Positions 11,840 through 24,900 of a stretch of DNA of 64,000 bases are shown piece after piece. Source of the DNA: Apostichopus parvimensis (Eukaryota; Echinodermata; Holothuroidea; Aspidochirotida; Stichopodidae); NCBI GenBank assembly GCA_000934455.1, contig KN882213.1, positions 470,960 to 534,959 of the forward strand, given 5' to 3'. Every line of letters starts with the position of its first letter. The stretch's first letter is position 1. The notes beneath the pieces are model-generated. The model saw only the letters and a program-made list of their open reading frames with translations. It was not told the origin of the DNA and searched no databases. Made by a program: the position numbers and the translations under genes.

Positions 11840-11925
11840 GTTTTCGATCGGGACGCAAGCTTTTTTTATGGGACGCAAACTTTTTTGGGGGCTTGCATCC
11901 CTGGGACACAAACTTTTTTTCACTA
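11840..11925. repeat. Short GGGACGCAA repeat cluster
   Basis: Within about 80 bases there are two direct copies of 'gggacgcaa', plus 'cttgcatccc' and 'gggacacaaac'. The wording recalls the 361-495 and 10,440-10,560 repeat pair and suggests a third, internally repeated member. Confidence 0.5.
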
Positions 11926-12000
11926 ATAACATTACTGATAATTACACGTCTTCCATACATGTTGTACATAGAAAGGTTATGGCTACATATACGAGTGCGT

Positions 12001-12249
12001 GTATGTATGTATGTATGTATGTATGTATTTTAGATCCTCCAGCAAGCAGGAACTCCCGAAGAAGCCTCATTGGCTTATCAAAGCCTCAAGCAGACCGACA
12101 TTAGTCTCTTACATTCATATTTAATGTCCATGATTATGAATTGTCAACAACTCTGTAACTGGACGACATACATTAATCTTGGAGTGACTCGAACTGGGGA
12201 CCTTATGATTGGAAGGCACCGGCGTTATTACCACTGAGCTAGCACTCCT
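12001..12249 (-). mobile_element. tRNA-derived SINE, full-length copy
   Basis: Read on the minus strand, the element starts with GGAGTGCTAGCTCAGTGGTA, which holds a pol III A box. A B box follows, 'ggtccccagttcgagtcact' (about 12,183-12,202 on +), and then a unique body. The 3' end 'gttcctgcttgctggagga' is followed by a TACA-type microsatellite tail (12,001-12,028 on +). The anticodon-loop position reads CTTCCAA, hinting at a Gly(TCC)-type ancestor. The same body recurs at 21,367 and its tail at 51,447. Confidence 0.8.
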
Positions 12250-12819
12250 CAATATGATATATGCCATGGAGTTTCACATCAAAAACAAATCAACTGACAA
12301 GTTTTATTTGCATAATGTTTGTTGTATATAGCCATATAGTATGAGATGTGTCAACATCCCATTTGATATTAACAGTTATAAGTTTAGAAGCATTTACCTG
12401 CTGCTTGTTCATGCACTTATAAAAAACTGACAAATTTGTGCAACTTGTTGGTAGATGCATGCATGCACATAAAATAGCAATTGCCTACAGTAGAGCTTGT
12501 ATGTTTGACAATCTGACACAATTTTGTCAAGATGTCATGCTATTGTATAAACTTGCCAAGTCCATCATGACACTGAGATTTGACATGTTGCCAAGTTTAT
12601 TATTTATCACAGCATCTAGAAAATTTGATATCTTTATCAAGATCGATGTCATGTAGGTTTTTTAATAATCTCCATCAAACAGTCTAGAAGACCTTCCATA
12701 TGATCTGGATTTTCTGAAATAACCAAACCCTACCATACATTACTCTTTGTCATTTTTGGTTCCAGATTTTAATATATAGTCTGCACCAAATCATATTTCT
12801 TGGTTCTGTTTGGTAACAG
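12250..12819 (+). other. Intron before EGF exon 1
   Basis: Intronic if the gene begins upstream: the first visible exon starts with a partial codon, so at least one 5' exon is missing. The polypyrimidine and acceptor context is 'ttctgtttggtaacag'. Confidence 0.5.
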
Positions 12820-12966
12820 ATGCTGATGAATGTGCACTCCCTGGAACTAATATCTGCGATAGCAGCTTATCAACATGTGTGAACATCTTTAGCAGCTACA
12901 GATGTGAATGTAACTCTGGTTACACCGGTCCACCTTACACACCGCCTGGACAACCTACATGCGCAG
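12820..12966 (+). CDS. Exon: EGF module 1 (calcium-binding type)
   Basis: Acceptor 'taacag', donor GCAG|gtaaat, phase 1 on both sides, 49 codons. The peptide begins DADECALPGTNICDSS and contains TCVNIFSSYRCEC and GYTG. It has six cysteines and the D-x-D-E-C ... N ... Y pattern of calcium-binding EGF modules. It is most similar to module 2, and the 3' intron also resembles that of module 2, so the two are a recent duplication. Role: extracellular adhesion or ligand-contact module. Confidence 0.9.
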
Positions 12967-15900
12967 GTAAATATGTTTGGAACATTGAAATGTCCTTGAA
13001 ATGTAAACTTTACACCCAATCTGCAAATTCCTCATTGTTCAGGATCATGCCCTCGAAAATTATACAGCTACTATCTAATTTCATCAAGTAAACAATTTCT
13101 GTCAATAGATAATTTACAGATTAATATGACAATTACCGACTACAGGAACCTATTCTCTACACACCTCTCAGTAACACAGTTCATGGGATGGCCTCTATAA
13201 GTGTTTAGGTTTTTGCAAAGGTATAGCTAGTCTGACACTTTTGAGATACTACAGTATGGAACAGCAAGTTCTGACTATATATAGCCATAATTGGATTGCA
13301 CACCATTCAGCATTTTAACAGAAATGAAAAGTATTGAAAAGTTGTTTAATAGCTTTACAACTTAATGCATTTGTATTTGCATAAACTTACAGTGATAAAC
13401 TATAGAACAGTAAAGGTGTAGGACTCATACAATGATCTTTATTTTAGTGTAAGGTGACCAGAGGTCCCTATGTTCCTAGGACAGTACCTGGGGAAAAATT
13501 GTCCCTGGAAATGCACTAGGATTTTATGTCATATGCCCCAGCAATATCTCAAAATTTGTGAAAAGGGCCTGCATAACTCCAATTTGGCTGTTCGTGTATA
13601 GACACAACATGGGCAGAAGATGTGATTGTTTACAACTACAATCGTACTGTCCATTGGTGACGTACTGTGACATAGGGGACACACTGACAGGCACAGAGAT
13701 CATTGAATAACTTCATAGCCTATATTTTCAGAGAAAATATCATTTTGAATTTGGTGATAATACAGGGAAATCGACTTACTTCAAGATTTGACATTTTGTC
13801 TCTACATCTTGGACAAAATTATTGATTTAGGATTAGGTTTTCTAAATTTCAGCACTTATTCATCATATTTGCAACATACAACCACTTTAACCGGTGTTGT
13901 GGCCGTGTGGATAAAGGCGGTGGCATTTGAAGCAATGATGCTTAGCAGTTGGGAGGTTCAGACTTTGATACCCGCCGGGTTATAGTAACATGGGCTCTAA
14001 TGGAAAAAATTCCAAATTTGAGTTAATAATTTCAATTGGAAGCTACCCAATGTGAAAGTTGTAATCCAAATAAAGCCATCGCTAGCTTCTCCCACATTTG
14101 TGGTCACCTAAGCGTCATAAAAATAACTTCTGGTTAGAATTATGATTAATTAACAATGAGAGGCCCTCAAAATTTCACCTTCCCTTGAACCATTGTGGCA
14201 CAAACGTTTACTCCCACAACCCAGGATATTCCATGAGGACTGGGCTATGTGCCACCAGCCCCCTGTCCATCAAATGTGAAGCTCAGACTGCATGTAACCT
14301 AGGCTAGCTGAAAATGGACTTGATGTCAAAAATAAAACAATAACTTTACTGGGATATATATGTCGAGTTGGCAACATCTGAAAAAATGTCACAAACCACA
14401 ACAATTTTGGTGACACGTACACTATCAGGCTGCACAACATGAACTTTTGATGTCAACATGGCCAGTGAAGAAATCGGGAGGAGAGGGGTGTGTACATTAA
14501 CATATCCCAGGATTTCCTGAAAAATATGGTCACAATATTTTAGTGTTGTAGAGCAACCTGCAGTGTTAGATGAGATCCTGTAGGTGATGTTTGTCATATA
14601 TGTTTGCTTATCCAAATAGCAACCAGTTTGCATCCTCTTCGACCTTACATTTCTGAATATCCTACAGTATGTGATCCAATACTCATGAATACTTCTGATC
14701 AATATGTACTGCCTGGCACATAATGTGATCAAAGGTAATCAAATATATTGACTGCATGTGGGATCTCCATAAGGAATTCGGCCAGATGTAATATTGTGGA
14801 CAAATGACATTATAATGGAAGAGGAAGGATAGGAAATGGAAACTTTGCAGCCAAATTTAAGATGGAAGATGCATGCAAACCCAGTTGTCTCAGTTAAAAA
14901 GCTTTTACATATGATCTGAAGTAGTTTATTTCAACCATATGCTTTTTACTGAATGTTCTCTTTGGTTACAGATGATGATGAATGTTTAATCAGTAATTTG
15001 TGTGATAGCAGCTCATCAACATGCATTAACACCATGGGCAGCTACATATGTGGGTGTAAGTCTGGTTACACCGGTTCAGCTTACACACCTGGACAACAAT
15101 CTACATGCACAGGTAAATATGTAAACATCAAAGTATCGTAACTAAATTATTAATTGTAAACCAACTCAATAAAACCCTTATTGTTCATTGCCTCAAATAA
15201 TAAAGTTACTGCTTATCAAACCTCATCAAATAAGCATCTGTTTCCAGTTGATGATTTACAGATGAATTTGACAATTGCATGACAAGGTAATCTTTTTCCT
15301 TTTTCTACACACCTGTAAGCAGGGGTATACATACTGTTAAAGAGAGGGGTCAGGGGAGGGGTTTGGAAGAGAAGGTGGAAATCAAAAGTCGGTCTCAAAA
15401 TTAGCCGAAATCAGTATGTTCTTAAATAGTTAATAGTTAAATAGGAATATTTATGAAACAAAACAGAAATTTGAAAACAAAACTGTTCTTTCTGTTTTTC
15501 CTCTTCATCTACGGTATCATGTGAACGTTACCTTACTTAACAGCAGAGTGGAATGCAATAATCATGGTTATCGCGCTCATTTTCATTTGTCAGGCTTGCA
15601 ATTGTGATACACTGTTTATCTGAGAGCACATTCCCTGCAATGAATGCAGTTAAGTTTATTCTTCTTCACAGAGGTGAGAAGTCCATTGTTTGGTCCATGC
15701 AAGCAATAGCTGTAATCCTAGTTAATACTATTCATGAAAGAATTTTTGGTCGAAGTTACATGACAAAATCAGACATATAAGTTCCAAAAGCTGGAACTGA
15801 CAATCCTAAGTGAGAGTTAATAACACATATCCTATGAAATTTATGGAATAATGAATGACTTCTGTCTTTATCCAGTCAACATTATGTTGTTTCCTGACAA

Positions 15901-18900
15901 AGTTGGGCCGAATGTTACAACTTTCTTCAGAACTATATATTATGGCTGCAGTACAATCCAGCTCACCGCCATATAGTAACATTAGGCCTAACGTTACCAA
16001 GAAAGTTTAATGTGTGCTTTAATAACATGTAGAAGATTCCAGAATTATGGTAGCCTATCAGATAATGGGTTTGATTGATATGAAGCTGAAAGAGCATATA
16101 TTGTCCTTTTTCATTGGCTGAAATATAGTAGTTCAGAAAAGAAAGTTGAGTCATAAGAATAGGGCTTTCCCATTCTGCCCAAGATATGACAGTAGGACCT
16201 CTGTAAGAATGAGGAACCAACCACTCATAATTACAACAATGATGAATTCAAAATAAAAGGTTTTGAAACATCAGTAACCTTACAAAGTTTCTTTTTGATG
16301 CAGGATAGACCTACATGAATTTGTCATTACTTTCATGTCATTTCCTTTTTTGCTCTATCATTTGCTTTAAAACTCTTGAGGGCTTATCCGTTGCCATGTG
16401 CAGCAGTAGTTGAGGGAGCAGCCATCTTGTGTAATTGTTGTTTTGTGTATGTTTTTAACATACACAGTAGTTATTAAATGGACCAGCGTACGATAACGGG
16501 CACACATCTATAGATGGTGTTATATCCATGTGTTTACATGTGTAGCTTATGAATGCGCTGATTGCGATCCTTAAGATTTCCCCGTACTTAAGCCCCTTAG
16601 ATGTGTTGATCATGCTGTAAGGTTACTTCCACATGGTACTGTTCCTTCCCACATTTGAATTAAAAGGCTAATTAAATGCTACATAACCTTCATAGAAATC
16701 TATTTTGGTGCTTAAAACTTACTTCAAGAAAGCAAGAGATATCTGCTGATGGAAGTCCCTTTGACCTCCACAAGGGCTTAGAAGATATTCTAGAAAACTG
16801 TAATTCATCCCTCTGACATGGTTTGGGGCTTAGAGGCACTACAAGTGAACACAAAATATCTAGAAATGCTATAGCCTCCGGAAACTTTGCCCATGGATCC
16901 CCACCACGGCTTTGAAATAATTTCCATAGATATTGAATTCCTCTCGCTCACCAGAATTTTTTTTGCTCAACTTGCCCTGAGAATACAATTAATGCCTAAA
17001 GCTCTGCATCTTTGTAGTTTATCCCCTTGGACCCCTACCTATATGGCTCTGAGATACATTCCATAGAAGGTTTGAGAATTATAAATACTCTTTCTGACAT
17101 GTAATGCTTCAGCAGCAGGGGACCCCCCATCCCCCATTTATTCCCAGACAATTACAGTGTGCAAATTGAATTTTGTTTACCTTTTGGGCCGGTCACTGAA
17201 AGTCTGTTTCAAAAAGCTATTCTATCCAGAAATGATCATGATTTAGCCCACACAAAAAAATTATACTAACTTTGAACAATGAAGTTCCATTGTAGTTTCT
17301 CTACAAATAAGCTGTATATATTCTATATTTCATACAAAGCTTTACACAGTACAAAATGTATTCTAACTCCCCAACTGAAGCATATCTTCTGGAAATACCA
17401 CCCCAACAGCAGCATGCAAATGGAGAGTCACTCTCCTTATAACTCTGTTTACAATATCAAAGACAGTTCAAGGGATTGTTATTGTCCCGAATAAAACAAG
17501 CCTTTAACGTGCTTAATGATTGATAACATTCACAGAAATGTGATCAATTAGTGTCTGTATGCAACTAATCGACTCTACCCCAACATCTCCAAAAAATCAA
17601 ATAAAAAAGGTGATATATCACAAGTGACTATATGTCAGTAAGGGACCATGGATGTCAAACCAAACACTCGAATATTACAGTCATTATGAATGATGATTAT
17701 CCATACACATTTCTGCATAGAGTGTAACCAAATAACTGGGCATTTAACTCAATACACATTTTAAGTTGCACAAACTTTTGTTCAACATGTTTATTAAAGG
17801 TTTTCATTTTTACAGATTCAAAATAACAAGAAAAACTCACTTCATATGTTATTGATTTTACTTCATTAAATGACAGCAAGTGGGTATATGAATTATAAAA
17901 TATCTTCTGATTAATATGCAAAGAAACCTGTAAGTGAATGAACTTTGCAGTTAATAACATGTGCCTGCAGTGTTGCGGTTAAGCTTTCTATTTGACTATT
18001 TTCATGAATTCTGGCCTTTTAATTATTGTTTATATATTTAATATATTAATTATCTGTAAGTAACTACTTAATACAGTAAGTTACACAACAGTAATTTGCA
18101 TTGTATGTTAATTTTACTACCTGAAATGTAAAAAGAGATGAAATGTTGGTTATGGACGTACACAGCGAAAGGACCATAACTTCCAAGTGTGATAGCATAT
18201 ATCACAAACAAGATAGAAGATTATTTCTTTTACTGATGTAATGTAGAGCAGGGAGTTGTTATGGAATGTAGAGCTAGTAACTTACATTTTAATATAAAAA
18301 TAGCAAAGCCATCAAAACTAATCATGTTGCATTGTTAAATTACCCATCATGCAGTTTTTACATTCTGTCAAAAATTTAGTAGACAAGATATGCCTACGGT
18401 ACCTTCATACACAATTTTTCGTATTTACAATATATTTGTTTAGTATAAAGCTACCTGTACCATAAAACATAATAGCTTAACGTTGATACCAATGTAAGAT
18501 GGTCAGCTCTTACATAAAGTTTTCTTTTGTACCATAGTTTTACTTTTTTATTAGTGCACTGTGCAGTGCTCACTGTACAGAGGGCTATACATTTGTACAG
18601 TATATTTGTATGTTGTCTTGTGGCAGCAAAAGGGTGGATTAACACCTCTCTCTCTTCTGGGTTGCTAGGCAACTATCTTGTTCTTCCTGGAAATTAGCCC
18701 TCAATGGGGTCTGTGTGTATATATTATAGGAACAAAGGAATTTTGTGAGGGGTATAGGGAGTCAGGCAGTTGGCCATGAGTATCTGAGCAAGACAGTTGC
18801 AAAAGAGGAGAAATATAAATATATATAGTTTTAATGGCTGGATAGTTTGTTTTAAACCTTTAAACCTTAATTTACATAGTTCAAGTTACTGTAGTCCTTA

Positions 18901-21900
18901 TTATTTTATGGAAGTTGTGATATATTCAACTGACAGTCTGGGACACTATTTATTATAAAGGATACTATTTACTATAAAGGATATTATTTTACATAAAGGA
19001 TATTCCGGGACACCATCACTTATAAAGGACGTTATTTTACTACAAAGGATATTGACATTATTTTACTGAAAGGATACCCTGGGACACTATTGCTTATTAA
19101 TTAAAGGATACTATTTTGTTGGGATCAGACATTCATTATACCATTTATTCTGTTCAACTATACTGATGTCGTGGAAGATCTGATGTCGTGGAAGATCTGT
19201 ACTTGATGTCACCAGCAGGCCAACTCACCAGACCAGACTTTTAAATTAAGTGTATTTCCTTATATTTTGGGTGCGCACCACACGACTGTAAGTTGTTTTA
19301 TTTAATTCTTATTCTGGGCCCAGATCAACTGAACATTGTTTGATATTTGTAATTATAATTTCCTTTGTTCCAATTGCCTTGAGTTTTCCCTCTTTTGTTG
19401 TTGTATGTGTCTTGCTCTGTGTTAAGTCTTCGCACTAGACTCAGAGTTCCTGATCAAGATCAAATATATATTTTCAGTGACTTACACCCCTACACCAAAA
19501 TTGGGAATTTGAAAATTTGGTAGGAAGGATGACCCTTTTGTGTAATTGTCCTATTGTAACTTATGCTCTGTGCATGAAAGTATATGCCTTCCACCTGGAA
19601 TACCTGGCCATATCTGTCTTAAGAGATGTACTAAGCATCAAAGGACGTTAGTTGTATTGAAATTCTGGAACATTGAGGCTCTAGCATTATAACTAAAGTG
19701 TCTCTCTCAATTATTACAAAGAAACTTCTAAAGAAAATTACACGAACGAGAATTATACAGATGATATTGCATTTTCCTTTTACCTTTATATAAATAACAT
19801 TTACAACTTAACCTTTGATCAGCTTACATGTCAAATGAAATGAAAGAGAAGGTTATGCTTTAACCTTGAAGAGAACAATCTCAAATCAAAATTCTTTCAA
19901 TCGGATCCTTTTCAAAGGAAAAATGACCATGTAGTCTAAATAAGGTGGGCAGATAGAAATTAATAAGCTTGTCAGTAGTGCTGCATGGTATGAAAAGCAT
20001 CTGACATAAAATATTGGTAATATTGCAATTAAGGAATTTTGTACTCTTCACTTGTCTGACAAATGTTTCAATTGAATGATGATTTATTCCATATTATCTT
20101 AATTTCTGAGTATTAAAATCTTTGTCTGACAATTAGTTTGTATGTGTTCCTGAATATTTTGTAAATGTTTACAGTGCAAAATAAATGACAAAACAGCAGA
20201 AATACATGAAATTCTCTGGTGTGGATACACATTGATGGTTTGCAAATATCATCCCAAAAGGAAATACGTAGCACCTTTTGCAGAGTGAGACAGATTAGTT
20301 GAATCAAGTATACTACACAGGATGAACTGAATCTTCTTTTGATAATAGGCCTATGCTTATATTGAGTCAAGTGAAAACCATAAGTTACACTGATTAGAAT
20401 TTCTTTCAGCACAGGCTTTAAATTTCCAAACTGGAATGATAGCTTGTGCAATGTATGTAAACGGGTGTCAACCATGTGGTTGGGATGGGGGTGGGGGGGG
20501 GGCAGGGAGCCATGTCCCTCAACTTTCTGAAGGGTGGGGGACACAATACCAAGGTTTAGTGACTGACTCATGTAGGCGCTTGGCCTATCAGGCTCATAAT
20601 GACTTGTGTATCTCATAAAGGGAGCAATAGTATTGTACTACATGAGATTAGTAGTTATTATTGTTTTATTCTCATCTGCTCAACCCACTATGAAATTAGA
20701 ACTTTTCAACTAAGTTAAAATGGTTAATCTGGATTCATTTATAGTGTACAAATTAAGTGAGGAACCAAATTCATACACTGCTAAGGCTATTTGCTAAGCC
20801 ACCAGATAATGAAAGCCTGCAGCATTTGCTAAACTGCTTTCCAGTATATCAATTTTATAGTATGTTGTATTTCACGTACAAGCAATATATTTAAGACTAT
20901 GTAAATCAAATTGTGCATTCCGTTTGGTTAGCATTTAGCAATGCCAGTGTTTTAGAGATAACTACATATTTTTGAGACAGATACATGGTGCTAAGCTTGG
21001 GTGCTAAGCTGCCAATCATGTTGCTGTTATAACCATTTAATCATACCTCAAGTTCTAGTTAAGTAATGTACATATGTTCAAAACATATTTTATTTGTGAT
21101 TAAGTTAACTAATGTGAAGTACAGAGACATAGACTAGGGGGGCAGGTGCAGCTGCCCCCTGAGATTCCCACTTCCTAAATGAAAGTAGGCCTAGAATAAT
21201 GTGAACGCCTGGATAGTATGAGCTATTTCAGTTAGTTTTAGCGAAAAGTTCATAACATTATCTTCTGATTTCATTAGTCAGTAGTGTGCAACCTCAAGAT
21301 TCTAAGCACATATTGTATGAATAGCGTTAAAAAAGAACATAATGATTATTTTAACCACTTATCGCATATATGTATGTATTTTAGATCCTCCTGCAAGCAG
21401 GAACTCGCGAAGAAGCCCTATTGGCTTATCAAAGCCACAAGCTGACCGAAGTCAGTCTCTTATATTCATATTTAATATCCATGATTATGAATTGTCAATT
21501 GTCAACAACTCTGTAACTGGGCGAAATACATTAATCTTGGAATGACTCGAACTGTATGATGTACGATCACGTATGTGATAACCGTGCATTTGTTTTGGTT
21601 TTCACAAGTTTTGTTAGGATAACAATAAATGTAAAGAGCTCCTAGGATTGCATGAACAGTGTAGCACTCAAATTTGAAACAACTGTTTAACAATATATAT
21701 TTTACATCTATATGTTTTATGAAGGTTCTATTACTGTAGTTTCATTGTTAGCTCCTATGTCAGTTCCCCAGTGTTTTAACTAAGAATGTTGAGGCACAAT
21801 CCCAATACACCGGCAGACCCCCCACCCCCGCCCCCCCCCACTCAACTCATTTGGCTCCCAGTAGGTTCCTTTTTGACATGTCAAATAATTAATGATAACA

Positions 21901-24900
21901 CAAACCTAACAATTAATTTTACACCTTAATTCCCCTAATGGCTTCCTCTCAGCATATCTATGGCTACCATCAGAAATGCCCTAGCATGCTTTCAATTACC
22001 TGTCAACCTGTGTAAAACAATGAATGGAACAGAGCTTTATAAAGTAACGTTAAGTCCTAATTTTCACCTATCAAATTATATTTTTCTAATTGACCTTGTT
22101 TTTTGGAATAGTTTCAATTCCTAAAACATGAGATCCAAAAATAAAGAATGTTTTGATGCAAACTTACAAGGCCTGGAAAGTGCCATTTCCGGCAATCTCG
22201 GAGGCATTTTTGGCAAAACATTTCTTGCTACGTTATGCGCAAATCTATGGTGGTGCTCTGCTTAGATAGAGTCATGATGGTCCCTTTTAGGAAATGGTTT
22301 GCTTACTATAAATTTCTTAAAGAAGGCCTTAGTATAGCAAAGCATCACTATGTAATATTTGGCTGATACATGTTTTTGATGTTCCTCAACTGCCCCCCCC
22401 CCACCCCTACTAACCAGGCTAATGCTCTGAACTATATTTTATTTTACAAGCTTTTATGTTTCCAATAAAGAGAATGTACCCTACAGTGCTTTTTAAATGT
22501 ACTTATGATACCATATTTGTGCATGAGTAGACATCTGTATATCAAGATGAGTTTACTCTTGTGAGCAAAGTTTGGAATGTTTCCATTTTGGTTTAAGTTT
22601 CAATTTTCTTAATCCCCTAATTTACACCCAGATATTATATAGATTTTTCTTAACTTAAGTCAAATTACTTGTCAGTTGTGACTTTTTCTAAAATATGTTT
22701 ATGGCTAACATCAATTTAAGGACCAAACAGAGGCAAACTTGAAGATTTCTAGAGTGAGTCCTGGACCCCAGCAGGGGCTTCACACCTGGAGCCATCCGGG
22801 GTCCCGAGGTTGGCCCCTGAACACCACCTTGATGAAAGCTTTACACCAACGCGGTGGAAGGTGTGCGCTACATGCACACTCCTTCAGTGTAATATCCATG
22901 TTCAGTCATTTATGTCCCCCCCCCCACACTTTCAGTTGGGATTGATGCCCCTGTATTGAGAGCAGGAGGTGTTGTGGGTACATATCACAAATAACAGTGG
23001 TGTCTGACCTTGATAAAAACAAGAACAGTGATCCTGTACAATAGTAAATTACCATGTTTGTAACAATCTGTAATATTAAAATTAAATTAAAGCCCATTTG
23101 TTTTATTTCATAAGAAAGGAGGGATCGTAGTCTGCTTCCGTGAAGTGTGGAACGGTATGATCGTCGCGCATCCAGTACATGCCTGGGCTTGGCACTTGTG
23201 TTCCTAATACGACGTCATCGTTGTCTTGTTTTGAAATCACATTTTTCAGAGTTCTGTTTTCGGATGCAAATATTAAAACGTTAATTTCTAATTAGTCCTT
23301 GAGGTTTGGAAGGTTTTGAGAATAGTTTTGAACATAGATTTTCTCATAAATTCAGAGGAAGTTACTCTCGAGTAGTTGGATTTTTCATGTCATGGCCTCT
23401 TTAATCATAGTTATTTTTATTTCCAACTCACTTCCTACTAACAATATAATTGAGTCATTTACAAGTATAAACATGCACTAGTGTTCAGTTGTATATTTTA
23501 AATTATCTTTTGTTACAGATATTGATGAATGCAGTACTAGAAGTCACTCTTGTGATGTTATGACATCAGAATGTGTGAACACCAGAGGAAGGTACAGGTG
23601 TGATTGTAGTCCTGGATATATCGGTGACCCATACTTTCCTATTTTTGGACAAACACCAACTTGTGAAGGTAAAGTCAAGTGCTGTATATATGTGCTTTTG
23701 CTCAAAGTGATATTACAGAAGTTAGAGGTAGGCCTAACATTTTATAATAATTGTTTACTTTATGTTGATAGTAAAAGTATGTACAAGATATGTTTGGTTT
23801 AATAATGAAGAAAATGCGATGTGTTCTTGTTATAGTTGCCTGCTTTACTATAGTTAGAACCTAATGGTTTAATTAATGTTAAACATTAAGTGTATCCTAC
23901 ATGTAACTTAATTATGACATCATCACTTAAAGAAAAATGACTTGATATGACATGACTTGCTATTTGGTCAATATGACTTACACAATTTTGACTTTGTGAC
24001 ATAAGCCAGCTCCAAAGTGATATGCATTAGAATCTTGTAAAAAGGGGAATTCCAATGGCTGATCCAATTCAAAATTCATTACTCCCATCATTGAAGAGTA
24101 ACAAGTACAACAGTACTTTTACCAATTGATTATGTGCACTTTACTAACGCCAACCTCTAAAGACAGATCTGTAAATGTATAACCCTTTGAAGTTCTTCTC
24201 CTAGAAGCAAACTCTGTAGTAACATGGTCCATTAGATAGAAATCAATTTCTTTTGAAGATGAAAACCGAATTATAATTTTGCCATTAAGGAAATTTTCAA
24301 CATGTTTATGGAAATAGTTATGCATAGTTAAAGATTATAACTATGCAAGTGTCTTATATTGAAAGTCATCTAGAAATCCTGGATAATGATTTTGAATGAT
24401 GAACAAAGAATGATCTTCATAATAGTACAGCTTTAACTATATGTAAACTTGCGGTAAAGGTGTTACCAACACAGTTTGTTATTAGCTCAGCTGAAAGCGT
24501 TCAGCTGAGGTATAGCCATCGTGAAGTTTTGCCAAAAATTATGTCACTTTTTGTCAACGTGTTTGAATGACTGCCGTTTTCATCATGTTTCCTCTTTTTC
24601 TGGGCAGAAATTATGTGGTTTGTGTGATTTCAGTTTGCATATATGCGATCATATGTTATAAATTTGAAGATCATTTGTGGTTACAAGAGGTCATTTTCTG
24701 AAAATGTAAATTATGCTACTCCTCCTAGAACTTTTGTCCAAATTTGCTGAAATTTTGTGAATATAAATTTGAATGGTAGTGATCCATAGTTGTTCAAGGA
24801 AAAAAAGTTGTCATGTGAGGGGTCCAAAACAGGGCAGGTTTGATGTGAGTAGCAAAATGTCTTCCCATCATTTCCCATCATTTTTGGTTTCGACGATAAT

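Noticed and set aside
12001-12249. Functional tRNA gene on the minus strand
   Set aside because: A and B boxes are present, but the D and anticodon stems do not pair well and the sequence continues into a SINE body and tail.
14346-14732. 128-codon minus-strand frame between EGF 1 and EGF 2
   Set aside because: No recognisable motif and antisense within an intron; likely chance.
19136-19554. Possible solo LTR
   Set aside because: Base composition and some promoter-like words were suggestive, but no terminal dinucleotides, target duplication or internal retroelement domains could be shown.
20113-20616. 167-codon minus-strand open frame, the second longest in the window
   Set aside because: It lies in a duplicated intron block whose other copies do not keep the frame; no domain, no splice context.
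22739-22945. Open frame in a less AT-rich patch
   Set aside because: No domain or splice-site support; it ends in a C-rich tract.
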